64,000 nucleotides of DNA from Amanita rubescens. Lineage: Eukaryota; Basidiomycota; Agaricomycetes; Agaricales; Amanitaceae. This document shows positions 20,669 through 33,904 of this stretch, one piece after another (the stretch's first letter is position 1; each line of letters opens with the position of its first letter). Below the pieces are notes generated by a model. The model was not told the DNA's origin, ran no database searches, and was given only the letters and a program-made list of their open reading frames with translations. The translations under genes were made by a program, and so were the position numbers. The stretch is taken from positions 39,384 through 103,383 of the forward strand of contig WION01000196.1 in NCBI GenBank assembly GCA_015039365.1, read 5' to 3'.

Positions 20669-22103
20669 GATCGAGGCCTGGGTCTTCTATCTGTATACTG
20701 AAGTGACACCAACTAGTTGCCAAAGGTAGGAGGTTGACGGCAACAAGGGTCTTACCGCTCCCAACTCTTTCGACCTAGAGGGTTGCGCCTATTACAGCCT
20801 TTGTTACATTCTACGTTCTTAATTATGGCTATAATAAAATGATTTGTAATGTTGTACATTTCTATGCGCCGTCTTCTTCCTTCTACAGGTTAATATACAA
20901 ACTTTGCTGTATTTTCTCTGTTCGTATCGACTATGTAACCTTGAGAGCCTTCGTACGTGAGCTTCGCTATGCACTCCCGGCGCCGGCGGCCACCACGACT
21001 CCTTTCCCGACAAGAAGCTGCATAGTTCGCGCCGACCTCGACTGTAAACACGTGCCACGGCATTCCTTCACTGGCATTTCAAAAGGAGATTCTTCTGACA
21101 AGCGTTCAAGAGGTCGCATATGCTTCTTGTCCGCTCTGCGTCACTCGATGGCATGACAATACGGAGCAGGGTCGCAAACTCAGCTTCCGCAATGTTTGCT
21201 GAGATATCATACTCTTCCAGAGAGGCACCACGAACGGATATCGATTGTAGCAGTCAACAGCAAATCATGCGTCTTTGACCTTTTTCTTTAACCCTTCGAC
21301 GACATCCTCCTGGGTGTTAGCTAGTTTCGAGTTTCTTCGCAGCAGCATGTCATGCTTCATAAAGGGACCGCAATGTACTAACGTACCATGGTCACACGAT
21401 TTTGACGTTGCACTAGTGACAGTGCATTCCAAGCATTGTGCGGTGTGGATGGACTACTGATAGAAATGGCTTTTTAATTAGATTTTTTTTGAAGGTGGAG
21501 AATTGAAGGAAAAAAACCACAGCACCCAGGATTCCCGCGTGGTCCCCCACCGTGGTACTAACTAGGCGGCACTCTGGTTGACTGCGCAGATCAGACGGGA
21601 TGCGGTGCTTTCAGATTCCTATGGCCGTGGATATTCACAAGGATTCTAGACATCTTATAAACCCTTTGCTTGGTTGCATAACAGTGATATCGATGCTGTC
21701 ATGTTCTCCAAGTGCTTGGCACAATGTCACAACGGCGTTGTATCTGTTTGACATGGTGATATTGATCAGGGACTAAGACGCCGTTTCGACGTCGCTGACG
21801 AAGACAGTTAGGTGCATTGGAGACGAGTGTAGGAATAACTACAGAGGAACGAACTTGAAGCTGGGCTTAATATTAGCAATAACCTGTGAAGCTTGAAGAC
21901 TGAAGGCTACCAATATATAAAACTTCGGCTCACTGCCTCAACATCAACGCCATCTGAACAATGAACATCAACGAATACCTGAATTCCATGCAGCATATAA
22001 TGTCATAATGGTAAAACAGGTTCAAGAAAGACAATAACGGATATCAAAATGGTCCAACCCTGCAACATCCACCAGCTATTTCTCTGACTGCCCCACGCAC
22101 CAA
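20669..22103. other. Long intergenic region, no supported gene
   Basis: About 1.4 kb with only short unsupported frames on both strands. Nothing resembles a tRNA, a repeat or a mobile element, and the satellite words do not recur here. Confidence 0.45.
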
Positions 22104-25100
22104 TTATTCTGCCGCAAATCTATCCCGTGACTCTTCCATTGGCAGCTCACTAGTTCTCATCAAGTCCGTAGAGCCTAGTCGACTACTCTTGAACCTCGTC
22201 CCCTTTGCTTTCGAGCCTGGCGCGCTACTGGGTCTTGGGATAGTGGGAACCACACTATTACCAGTCGTAGAGGACAGAGCCATAGACAGAGTAGGGTCAG
22301 GGAGGCGAGCACGAGTAGTGATCCCGGATGTGCTTCCAGTAGTTCCCTGCACAGGGGTTGAGCCGTACGAATGTATCCTTCTTTTCCTGTCAAGTAAAAT
22401 CGCCTCTAGAGATGACGCGGGAGTGGGAGCGTAGAGCGAGGTAGCGTGTGCACTGGTGCCAAACGTTACGGCCGACGGGGATATAGTCTTGACAGTTTCA
22501 TTCGTGGTGGTTACGGTCGCATTCTCAGCATTGTTACAAGACATTGGCCCGTCTTGTCCAGTCAACTCTGCCCTAGATGGTGGCCTACTTCGCGTCTTGC
22601 CCGCTAAGTGCAACACCACCTTCTGCGGCGTAGGAAGAACGTCATCAACCTTGAAATTAACGTTGTCCTCTGATAAAGCAGCGTTCGATTTGACAGGAAC
22701 TTGCGCGATCTCTTTTCCAAGATGATTACAGTTGATTCGAGCATCGCCGTCTCCGGGAACAGGAGGCGCACTATGGGATCTCAGAGCAAAAATATCAAAT
22801 CCTTTCAAAGGTTTAGGTATCTGTAGGCCGCCAAGCGACATTCGACCGGACGTGACTGGTAGACTACCATCAGGACCAAGAGATGTTTGTAGCTCGCTAT
22901 TCGCAGAGCCGTAAGCATTCGGTACTTTCGATTGATCCTCTGGCCTTGCAGGAACATGTAAATGTGGAAGCTCATAAGGGTCACCGCGGGCGCCTTGCAC
23001 GTCGAATTCGTCGTAAATCTCTTCCCCAATAAGCTCTACCATCAGTTCATGTCAGGCTATGCTTTGCAAAGCGAGAATTCACTTGCCTTCCAGAACGTCT
23101 TCGAGCGTAATAATTCCCAATGGCATCACTGCAGGGTCGAAATTCTTGAGAAACTGCATAGGACAATCAGCAACTCGAAGAAAGATGTGCGAATTCACAA
23201 GTACCTGCGCAGCCCCTGCCTTGCTGAGCACCGCGTCCGCAGGCATGTTCTGCTCAAGCTGAGGCAAAGAGATCATTCCGATCCCCGTCATAGTTTTCAG
23301 AGGTAGATTCAATCCTGCGCGTTTTCGGTCGGTATTACATTCAACCCCCGCATTTGAACTGCCTTCGATCTGTGCAGTGAGCATTACTCCTTTGTCCGTT
23401 CGCTCGGAGGTTACATCTTTCATGATATCATCAGCAGGGGTCAAACTGCCGGCTTCCAAAGCCCTGGCTTTGTCAAAAATGCCTTCCCTGTCCCTGAGCG
23501 TGGTTTCCCCGTCTTCTGATGACGCGTCTTCGTTCGATTTACCTTTGCTTCCTCGCTTTTTGCGGAATCTATATTTTGTTCGCAATCGGACGCCGTCAGC
23601 GCCATTTCCAGTCGAGTCTTCCTCGGAAGAATCCGAACGTGAGTCATCCGAGTCTCCAATGCCCACTTTGCCAAGAAGGCGTTGAGTCAAACCGCGCTTG
23701 ACCACCTCCTTTACGCTTGCGGCCTATGGCACCATGTAAGAAGACTAATTACGTGGGATCTTAAAATCTACCTTCTCCATACTAAAGCGACTGACAATTG
23801 CCATGTGACTTCGGCCCTCTTGGAACCTGTCTAGGATGTGGAGAAGAGATTCATTGTTCGGTACGAAAGGAACTATATTTAACGGGATTTTGCGTAATGG
23901 TGTGGCGTCTGTGAACTTGTTTAGTTCTCATAATGGGCCAGAACATTCTGCGTTCTCACCCTTGGGATCCAACATAACACAATTCTTGACAAGAAGGATT
24001 CCCAGTATTCTTTTGACCCTTTGCGTTCGTTCGCCGCCTTCTGTAGAACTAGAATACCCAGGTATATCTATTTCCTCGTATACCGGCACTCGACTATGAC
24101 CCGTTTCGCAAATCTTTTTCATAAGGTCATAATCAAGTCGCGAATCGATGGATAACATGAAAACGTCTTCTATGGGTGTCATAGCCTCGAAGCAGTGTTA
24201 TGGTTCATAATAATGACAAAAAACAGTGCTCACCTGCTTCACAACCTTTTCTTGCAGGTCAAGTGTAGCTCCGATGATGGCAACGGTGTCCATCTTCAAA
24301 TCTCCTCCGTGAGCAGCGTGCGCAGAATGCATCGCGATTAGTTCTTTCAGTTCTGCGGTGGATGGTCCAATTATCTAATATAGCATAAACACCGTCTACT
24401 GACCTGCGCGGCGATAGATGATGCCATGGTGTGAACCAAGAACAAACTCCAATAGTTTAGCCACTGGCCAAGCGATTATGCCCTTCGTAGCACTGGATCA
24501 AAACCAACTCGGATAAATAATCGTGTTCATACCAGAGCATATATTAAACACTGTGTGAACCCTGCCATCTTTGCCCCGAGATAGAGTCCATGGCGAGTGA
24601 ACAAGGACTGTGGTATGATTTCCGAGAAGCTATGTGGGCATTATAAGTAACACATCCCTCGGCAACAGTTTATATAGATCGCAAAAGAGCGTTGGACCCG
24701 GGTAACGTAATAGCCCCGCCACGCGTCTGGTCTGACGCGTGACGTCAGTACTCGACAGCCAGAGAAAGGGGCGCCATCACTATTATTCGAGTTGTAAACG
24801 CTCTGGCCTTCAAGCTTCAAACTGGACGTGCCACAAGAATTTCAGGGCTCTCGCCGAAGAATCCCGAAGAAGCACGACCCAGTAATAGAACGTGTACTTG
24901 CTCCGAAGCATCAAATCTTGGTAATACACTCACATGACAATGAGAACCGTACTGACTACCACGCTCTGGACTCCTCCCCCGAGGACGGGGGAGGAGATGA
25001 CTGGCAATGTTTCATTGACAATCATATTGGCGAGAAGCAGAGTAACAAGCAGGAGGTGCCCGTTCTTCCTGATAGGCTTGATCTTGTTCGCATACTTTCG

Positions 25101-25460
25101 CTGGTCGCTATAGGTAATTGCATCAGAGGTGCGATTTGTAGCGCACATACGAAATACCCACGGCGTTCCACTGATACTAAGTACATTGAGCTGCGTTTCA
25201 TCCAAGCTCATATAACCCAATGTCAAACCGGCAAACAAACCCGACAACAAGACAAGAACAGGAATGAGGATTGGGAAGATAATGTTGCGTACGCCGGCGG
25301 GACCACTACCACGTCTGACAAGGACATTGCCGGTTGGTTGGCTGAGAGCCCGAGGGTTGGAAGGAAGAAGGCACGGCACATAGTAGGAAACGACGTTGAC
25401 TAGGGTGTTCAACAGGCGAGATGGATGAGCGTTTCTGGGCGATGTAGGGACAGGTATCAT
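22104..25460 (-). CDS. MAM3: CNNM/Mam3-type transporter (DUF21 + CBS pair)
   Basis: The N-terminal DUF21 membrane domain reads NIIFPILIPVLVLLSGLFAG, LTLGYMSLDETQLNVLSISG, then after an intron IKPIRKNGHLLLVTLLLANM and VNETLPVISSPVLGGGVQSV, then FSEIIPQSLFTRHGLYLGAK. CBS domains follow (MTPIEDVFMLSIDSRLDYDL; HSRVPVYEEIDIPGYSS; then LIGEEIYDEFDVQGARGDPY near the end). Relatives bind Mg-ATP in the CBS pair; yeast Mam3 is vacuolar and affects Mn/Mg handling. The C-terminus is a long Ser/Pro tail. I take ATG 25460 (MIPVPTSPRNAHPSRLLNTL), but the frame is open upstream to 25721, so a longer N-terminus is possible. One intron (about 24640-24927) is five times longer than usual and holds promoter-like sites. 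Confidence 0.87.
24664..24750 (-). promoter_or_regulatory. Promoter-like cluster inside the CNNM intron
   Basis: Within the long intron are, read on the coding strand, a CRE palindrome TGACGTCA (24740-24747), two MluI/MBF boxes ACGCGT (24735-24740 and 24721-24726) and then TATATAAA (about 24668-24676), in the order expected of an internal promoter. A transcript from it could encode a shorter CNNM product lacking the first membrane helices. Confidence 0.4.
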
Positions 25461-26845
25461 TCGATATGGGGAAAGACAAATTCGCCCCGTCGTCACCGTA
25501 TTTATTCGGCGGGTAAATAACAAATATGGCCAAATACAGCGACAGGGGCTGATGAGACCATGTTCGCATATAAACAGGTCAACGACCCGCCGCACTCGAG
25601 CCCTACAGTGCCTTTTTTTGGATACAGGGTCCATCACCCCCAAATTACGGGCATATGCGCCGCCAGACCAGCGCTGGGTATCACTGGATCCGCCATCGCT
25701 ATTCGAGGAAGAGCTTGCCAACCCAGCCCGTGAACGGAACCTGAGAGGTTTATCCTTACACGCATCGCTCGTATCCTTAGCTCAACCTCTTACTTACAGC
25801 GCATCGACAGGAATCGCAACCACCGATGATATGCGGACGATGAGTAAGAATATGGCCATATATCTCATCTATAGTGCTGTTTTCAGTATTCCAGTCAACT
25901 TCCTGAAGATGCCCCTATCAACACGGCAAGAAGTCATTGAGCTTAGATAGAGGATATGGCACATATGCCTTGGTGGATTCCATTTCTCACCGTGCAACGT
26001 GTTGGCATGTCGAGCGGTCCTAACAGTCGATTTTAAACACCCAGCTTCAATTACCACTATAAGTAAGCTCTCTATAAGGACCCATGTCTTACTCCTCCTC
26101 TACGTATGTCTCGACAGGGTGGAATTGCCTGATCCCACCGAACAACCCAATGATCCGTCAGTACATGATTCCTTCACGGTTTTCTTTCGTGCATTATAGA
26201 AAATCTTTATAACGTGTCATCTCTCTGGATAACCGTGAAAAATCTTTTTATATTTTAATGTGTGGGAATTCCAGATCTTTTCCATCGTGCGGCGTGCCCG
26301 TCATGAAATCCAGTAACTACTCAAGACCTTGATATCATTGGCATTACCAAGAAGCCCACAATCTGTCCACTAATGCCTATCATTCACAGTTTTTTCAATA
26401 ACCCGGCCGGCGGCATTCTCATCATATACAACGATTGGTGTTCCCTTTGCTATGAGGAGATTAATGGGGGCACTTGTATTGCTTCATGCGAATAACAATA
26501 TCATGTCTAATATGTTTTGATTGATTCACTCAATCCAAGTGCACCAGCAATGTTCATAACCAAAGTTTGTGGTAGTAAGGAGAGGATATCAAAATGTGAA
26601 GAACGCATCTGAAGTGGTGGATAATTTCTGAGTACATTACCGCCTTGTAGTTTCAAGTCATTGCGCGCCGAAGGAAACATAAGGAAAACGAAGAACCGAA
26701 ATAAAATACAGAAGGCGAGTATTGAACGTACCGCCACTTAAGATAGGTACTATTCGCTGTGTACATATTGAACACGGCGTCGCAAGTGCCCAAAGTCCAT
26801 GTGCGAAACTGCAACTCGCAACGCCGCTTTCATTGCGTGGCTTGT
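25461..26845. other. Spacer between CNNM and aldehyde dehydrogenase
   Basis: The first 260 bp could be upstream CNNM coding or 5' UTR; an aataaata patch near 25507 is TATA-like on the minus strand. The remaining kilobase has no gene I can support; open frames on both strands lack features. Confidence 0.4.
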
Positions 26846-28611
<1,766 letters not shown>

Positions 28612-29207
28612 GATGCGATCAGATGGATGTTCGTTGGAGTAGAGTGGAGTCTGGTATGAAGTCGATAGTAGTCAGAAATCGACAGATACTTGTTATCGAT
28701 TGAGCGAGGCTGTGGAGGGCAGCTGCCGTCTGCCCCATCACTTGCTATCACTGCTATTGCCAATCACTTGTCAGCAGCTGAGTGAGCACATGTTCAGGCG
28801 CGCCGTCGCGCCGTCGCTGCCGTTCGGCATTTAGACGTGTGGGCGCCGCTACTAATTGGACATGTTATTTCTAAAAGTGTGGTCGCTGAAATCAAAATTC
28901 AAAATAGGCATTTGGCTTAATAACAAAAAATCTGTCAATTGACTAAGAGGTTTTTCTTGGAAACTAACCCTTTTTCTGATAGTTGGCTACTTAGCGCTCG
29001 AGTCTGTGGAATAATAAGAATAATAGTAACCAAAAGACTGGACCAGCTTAACATGACGTAAACTCAGAGTCAAGGTTCGGCGCGTGGCGCAACAAGGTTA
29101 CTATGGTGTACATTTAGCATATAACATAGCTGTACTGACAAGGTGTACAGCATCGTCGGAGACTAGGAAATTGAATAAACTATCCACGGGAGGAGCAAAA
29201 GATGAGA
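28612..29207. other. Intergenic region between convergent-side ends
   Basis: No gene or RNA is supported. A CGCCGTCG-rich patch (28800-28825) and AT-rich stretches (aaatcaaaattcaaaa) flank it. It contains the ALDH promoter and the F-box gene terminator. Confidence 0.4.
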
Positions 29208-30473
29208 CTATCCAACGCAGTCGACGGTGAGGATTCCTCGCCTCAGTAAACGCGGCATCGATCTGCGGAGTGCAGCCGCATTGAGGAAAGTGTGGGACTT
29301 GGGACGGGAGAAATGGAGCCTGATGTCTACCGAACTCAAGGACCGGAACAAGGGATTGGCCAAAAGGGCATCCAATTGCGCCCAGGAACTCCCATCCAAT
29401 ACAGTGCGATGACTGTTGTCGGCGTCAACAAGAAAATCAATTTTTTAAGATCGTTGGGAGCGTCGACGGAAAAGATATCACAAAGGCACGGAACAGAGCA
29501 GACGGCGGGTGAGAACAACAGCCCCTTTATCTGAAGAGACCGCAGGGCAGGCAGCCAATTGAGACTGATATCATCGCCTGGGTTCACGACTTGTTAGTAT
29601 GTGATACAATGAGATCAGATAAGTAATAATGTAACGAATGGAAAAGGTAACCCACTTGTTGGTGCCCACAGCTCCAAAACTTCCAATGTTTTTCCCGTGG
29701 CGCGTGAAAATTGGCCGCAAGCAGCTACGTCCGTTACGTGCGTCATTCGTAAGTGATGCAAGTAGGAGATGACGATGGGAGATTCGGGATCTAGTAAGTG
29801 GAGAGCTAGTTGCTCGACCTGCGCGCCTCGCCTAGCTCAAGCGAATGCAGTGCGACGCGCTCGGTGGGTTGTTCAAAATAAGGATTTTCATATGACAAAA
29901 CCGTGGGGATGTGCGCCATACGCACGGACTTGAGATTCTTCGCCAAAGCCAGGAGCGTAAAAACAACTGAGAGCTCGACGCCAAAACCGTGCAAATCGAC
30001 ATGCTCGAGACTTGGGCTGCTAAAAATAGACGCAAGCGATTGCCTGCATTGCATTGACAGACATTTCCATTCGACGTCGCGGAGAGTGAGAGATTTGACG
30101 CGGCGGAGGCGAGAGAGAATAGGCGTAATGAATTGTTCTGATTGGTCCCACAGCAAGGCTTGATGGTTCTTGTCACTCGATATTACGACGTCATGAATAA
30201 TGTAGGCAATGGAGGGCCTGTCCTGAAGTATTTCGTTAAGAAGTTGGAAACGGTAAAAGGAGGGTAAGACATTCAGGTCGTCAGAATCGTAGGGATCGAA
30301 GGATAGGGGTATATAACGGAATCCAATGTTTGAAAGACAGCGCGGCGGAAGAGATGAGGACGAGTAGCAAGAGCCCAGGAGCGGGATATGAGAGATGCTT
30401 TGATCAGAGACCTGCGGTCGTCATTGATGTTGTCGACGACGAGGTCAATGAGCTCCTGTGGCACGACGGTCAT
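29208..30473 (-). CDS. F-box protein with leucine-rich segments, three frame slips
   Basis: Starts MTVVPQELIDLVVDNINDDR, then RSLIKASLISRSWALATRPH and LFRRAVF, a clear F-box for binding Skp1 in an SCF ubiquitin ligase. LRR-like parts follow (ILSRLRRVKSLTLRDVEWKC; SLEHVDLHGFGVELSVV; TLEVLELWAP; LNWLPALRSLQIKG) and the end reads LDALLANPLFRSLSSVDIRL. Coding continuity holds only if single missing bases are assumed near 30328-30337, near 29818-29828 and at the A-run (T6 on plus) 29441-29446; all three slips are in the same direction. A 95-nt intron could explain the first one. So it is either an active gene with sequence errors or a very young pseudogene. It shares a 96-bp promoter with MAK21. 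Confidence 0.72.
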
Positions 30474-30569
30474 TCCTCTAATTACCGGGCTTAAAATTCA
30501 TTTTTATCTATACCCAGCCTTGTCACGCACTTGTCACATACCAGACAACACTGCGCCCATATCGGCGCC
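30474..30569. promoter_or_regulatory. 96-bp shared promoter, F-box gene / MAK21
   Basis: Facing-away start codons at 30473 (minus) and 30570 (plus) leave 96 bp for both promoters. No TATA on either strand. An upstream in-frame ATG at 30531 would cut the spacer to 57 bp, but the one at 30570 has the better Kozak context (gcc before ATG). Confidence 0.45.
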
Positions 30570-33500
30570 ATGCTTGATCCCGTGTCCAAATGGTATTCTT
30601 CTCTTCCGCCCCTTGACCCAGTAGCTCCATCAAACATCACCCTGGACAAGCTGACAGAACTCACCAAAAGATCCGAGGCTTTGTATAACGATGAGATAAA
30701 AACTTTTCAAGCTTCCTCCGGTGGAAAATCCTCGTTATCCGAAGCCAGTTTCCTCGCCAAGATCGTCCATTCAGGCACCCTTTCCGACAGACTAAGTGCC
30801 CTAACCTTGCTTGTGCAGGGAAGCCCCCTGCACAATGCCAAGGCTTTGGAGACTCTCAAGTCAATGGCCGAGCGAGGCAAAGGCAAGGGTGGCAGAGAGG
30901 AAAGCCTCAAGGCATTGCGGTGCATCGTCGACTGGTGGGTTGGAGGGGGTGCGCCAGACAGGAAGCTAAAGTAGGCCTGCAATGACTTGATACGTGGTTG
31001 CCGTTCATATATCACAGATCCATGCGTGACCAACCTCTGCTACATCGTTCCGTCACGGACCGGTATCTCATCTTGTGGTACTTTGAAGATTGGTTGAAAA
31101 AGTACTTTTTCTCCATCCTACAGATTCTGGAGGTAGGAAATACCGTCCACCTGTCATGCGTATATAGTGACGACTTTCTTCAAGGGACTGTCTTTGGACC
31201 CGCTACCGTACATCAGGACTCAGACTATAAGCCTCATCTTCACACTCTTACGCGACAAGTCGGAACAGGAGCAAAATCTCCTCCGTCTCCTCGTCAACAA
31301 GCTGGTACGATTTTTGCATTGTTATTATACTTTTGCGTTTAGCCAATGCAGGGTGACACGGAAAAATCAATATGTTCAAGAGCATCATACCACCTTTTGC
31401 AATTGTTGCAAACGCACCCCGCGATGAAAGCAGTCGTCGTACGCGAGGTCATTTCGCTTGTACTAAAGCCGCCTGCAGCCACTGCAACCCTGTCTGATGG
31501 CCTTCCAAAAGGAACCGGTAAACACGTCCGCTTTTCCGACGATAAAGGTTCGTCAAAAAAGTCCGAGCTGAAGATTGCCTCGGCAAAGAAAATCAACGGG
31601 AATTTGCATGCTCGATATTACTCTATGATCACCCTTAACCAGGTGGTCCTCACGCCTGGTGATCGTGATGTTGCAAGGCAACTATTGGACGTCTATTTTG
31701 AGATGTTCAAGGAAGTGCTTGGGGAAAGAAAAGCCGAGGAGGGGGATGAGAAAAGCGATACAGACGACAAGCAGAAGGATGTCAAGGTGGATAAAGCCGG
31801 GCGAGTGATGGATGGTGGTCGGAAAGAAAAGAAAAAAGGGAAGAATGCGGGTGCAGAAGTGAAGGGCGCCGCAGGCTTCACAGAGGTGGAGGATGTGAAT
31901 GCGAAACTAATTTCGGCGACACTCACGGGCGTTAACCGAGCATTACCCTTTGCAAAGGTTGACGCTACCGACACCAAGTTAGTAATTGCATCGTCACCCT
32001 TCGGCGGCGAGACTGAGTCTCTTTCACAGTATCGGGAAGCACATCGACACGCTCTTCTTGATCACGCACAAGTCGACGTTTAACATCTCTCTACAAGCGC
32101 TTGTCCTGGTCCAGCAAATAGCTTCTTCACCCGCTTTCTCTTCTTCCTCGTCATCAATATCAAAAACGATAAAAGACAGGTATTACCGCACCTTATATGC
32201 GTCTCTTCTTGATACCCGTCTGTCGACCTCGTCAAAACAAGCCATGTATCTCAATCTGTTGTTCAAGTCTATCAAGGCTGATGCGGAGAATTTGGATCGG
32301 GTAGTGGCGCTTGTTCGCCGGTTTATACAGGTGTTAGTCAGTGGTGGGGGTGGTGCTACTGAGGTTATTGCTGGGGGGCTGTATCTGCTTGGCGAGGTGA
32401 GCGGCCCATGACGAAGTCGTGCGGTGTTTACTGATGATCATGAAAGCTGTTCGGTAGCGTTCCAGGGCTCCGATCGACCTTGTACCAGGCGACGAATTCT
32501 AACGAGGAGCCGTACGATCCTCGAAAAAGGGATCCACAGTTTTCTCACTCCCGTTCATCGCCACTCTGGGAATTGGTACGTGTTACTTGTGTATCGTCAG
32601 TCTAGCCTAAACTTAGTCCTCTAGACACCGCTACTATATCACTACCACCCCGCCGTCTCGCTACATGCACGGCAATTGCTCACGTCTCAACCGGTCACGT
32701 CAAATCCCGACTTGACACAAAATACGCTTTCGCATTTCTTGGACCGGTTTGTGTACAAGAATCCAAAAAAGGCCAAGGCTGGGGAAAGTGGTGCGAAGAC
32801 GAAGGGGGCTAGCGCTATGCAGCCTGCTGCGAGTGCGTTGGATGGGCAAGGTGTGAAGATTATGAGGGTAGATGCGGATGGTGCTTCGATGAGGATTAAT
32901 GAGGGGGCATTTTTGAGGAAAAAGGAATCGGATGTTCCTGTGGATCAGGTACGCCGTGAGGAAAAAATCCTGACCTAGACTGAAGTCGTTTCAGGTCTTC
33001 TTCCATCGGTTCTTTAAGAAGAAGAATGAAAGGGAGCAAGCCAAGGCGAGTAAAGCTTCCAAAAAAACGCAAGGCGAGGATACATCATCAGAAGGGGAAA
33101 ATGATGAAGGGAGTGAATTGGACGGAGAAGATGAAGGCAGTGTATTAGATGAACAGGAAGTGTGGAAGGTGTGTGTAATTGACTTATGACAGAGGCACAT
33201 GGCTGACTTAAACTTTGTACAGGCTATGAAGGCTTCAATACCCAAAATCCCTGAGGATGATGCACTGTCAGAAGAAAGCGACGAACTCCCGTCGGATTTC
33301 GACATGAGCGAAGAAGAGGAGGACGATGACGAAGACGATGAGTTTGAGTTGGCAGAAGCATCAGACAATGACGATCTGTTGTCTCTTGACGCAGATGGTC
33401 CTGAAAGTTTGATCGAGTATGATGGAACAGATTCAGAGTGGGGAGGAATTGAGACTGAAGAGGTTGGAGAGAAGCGGAAGCGGAGAGATGAGTGGAAAGA

Positions 33501-33591
33501 GCGACGAAAGAAGTTGCGGTCACTGCCAACGTTTGCTAGCTACGACGAGTACGCCAAGATGATTGAGGACGGGCCAGAGGACGACATTTAA
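30570..33591 (+). CDS. MAK21: Ribosome biogenesis factor Mak21/Noc1 (CBF/Mak21 family)
   Basis: Seven or more exons encode about 860 residues. Segments include [20 protein letters not shown] at the start, [80 protein letters not shown], and the CBF domain end ([57 protein letters not shown]). The C-terminus is acidic ([18 protein letters not shown]), as in other nucleolar assembly factors, and ends [18 protein letters not shown]. Noc1 acts with Noc2 in early 60S pre-ribosome assembly. All exon junctions close in frame; typical introns are about 50 nt. No odd features besides the acidic tail. Confidence 0.9.
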
Positions 33592-33904
33592 TTTGATTCC
33601 CGGTCACTTTTGATATACACCTTCCTTTTTTGGCCTTCCCCGCCTCTTCCCTGCTTATCGCGAGATACTTTGGAATATTGACACCGAAGTCGTCAGGACG
33701 GACACGCGATACGGTTGGCCGTAACGGAACGCAAGGAAACCCGCGTGTTCGACAAGACGAGTGTGTTATGGAGGAACTAGGGAGTGTCACTGTCAGTGCA
33801 CCATGTAAACGCGCCACTTTGAAAGGTTGACGGCGGTTGCTCGGCTCGGATCTCAACGTACCGGGCAGTATATAAGACACCCCTTTCACCGAGCGTTGTT
33901 AACA
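33592..33904. other. Spacer between MAK21 and the LKR/SDH gene
   Basis: Contains the MAK21 3' end and the promoter of the following gene; a TATA-like tatataag lies at 33869-33876, about 30 bp before ATG 33905. No other feature. Confidence 0.45.

Noticed and set aside
25552..25950. Plus-strand 132-codon frame (MRPCSHINRSTTRRTRAL...)
   Set aside because: Antisense to the possible CNNM upstream region, with no splice context or protein-like features.
32991..33368. Minus-strand Ser-rich frame opposite the MAK21 acidic tail
   Set aside because: Antisense shadow of a low-complexity acidic coding sequence.
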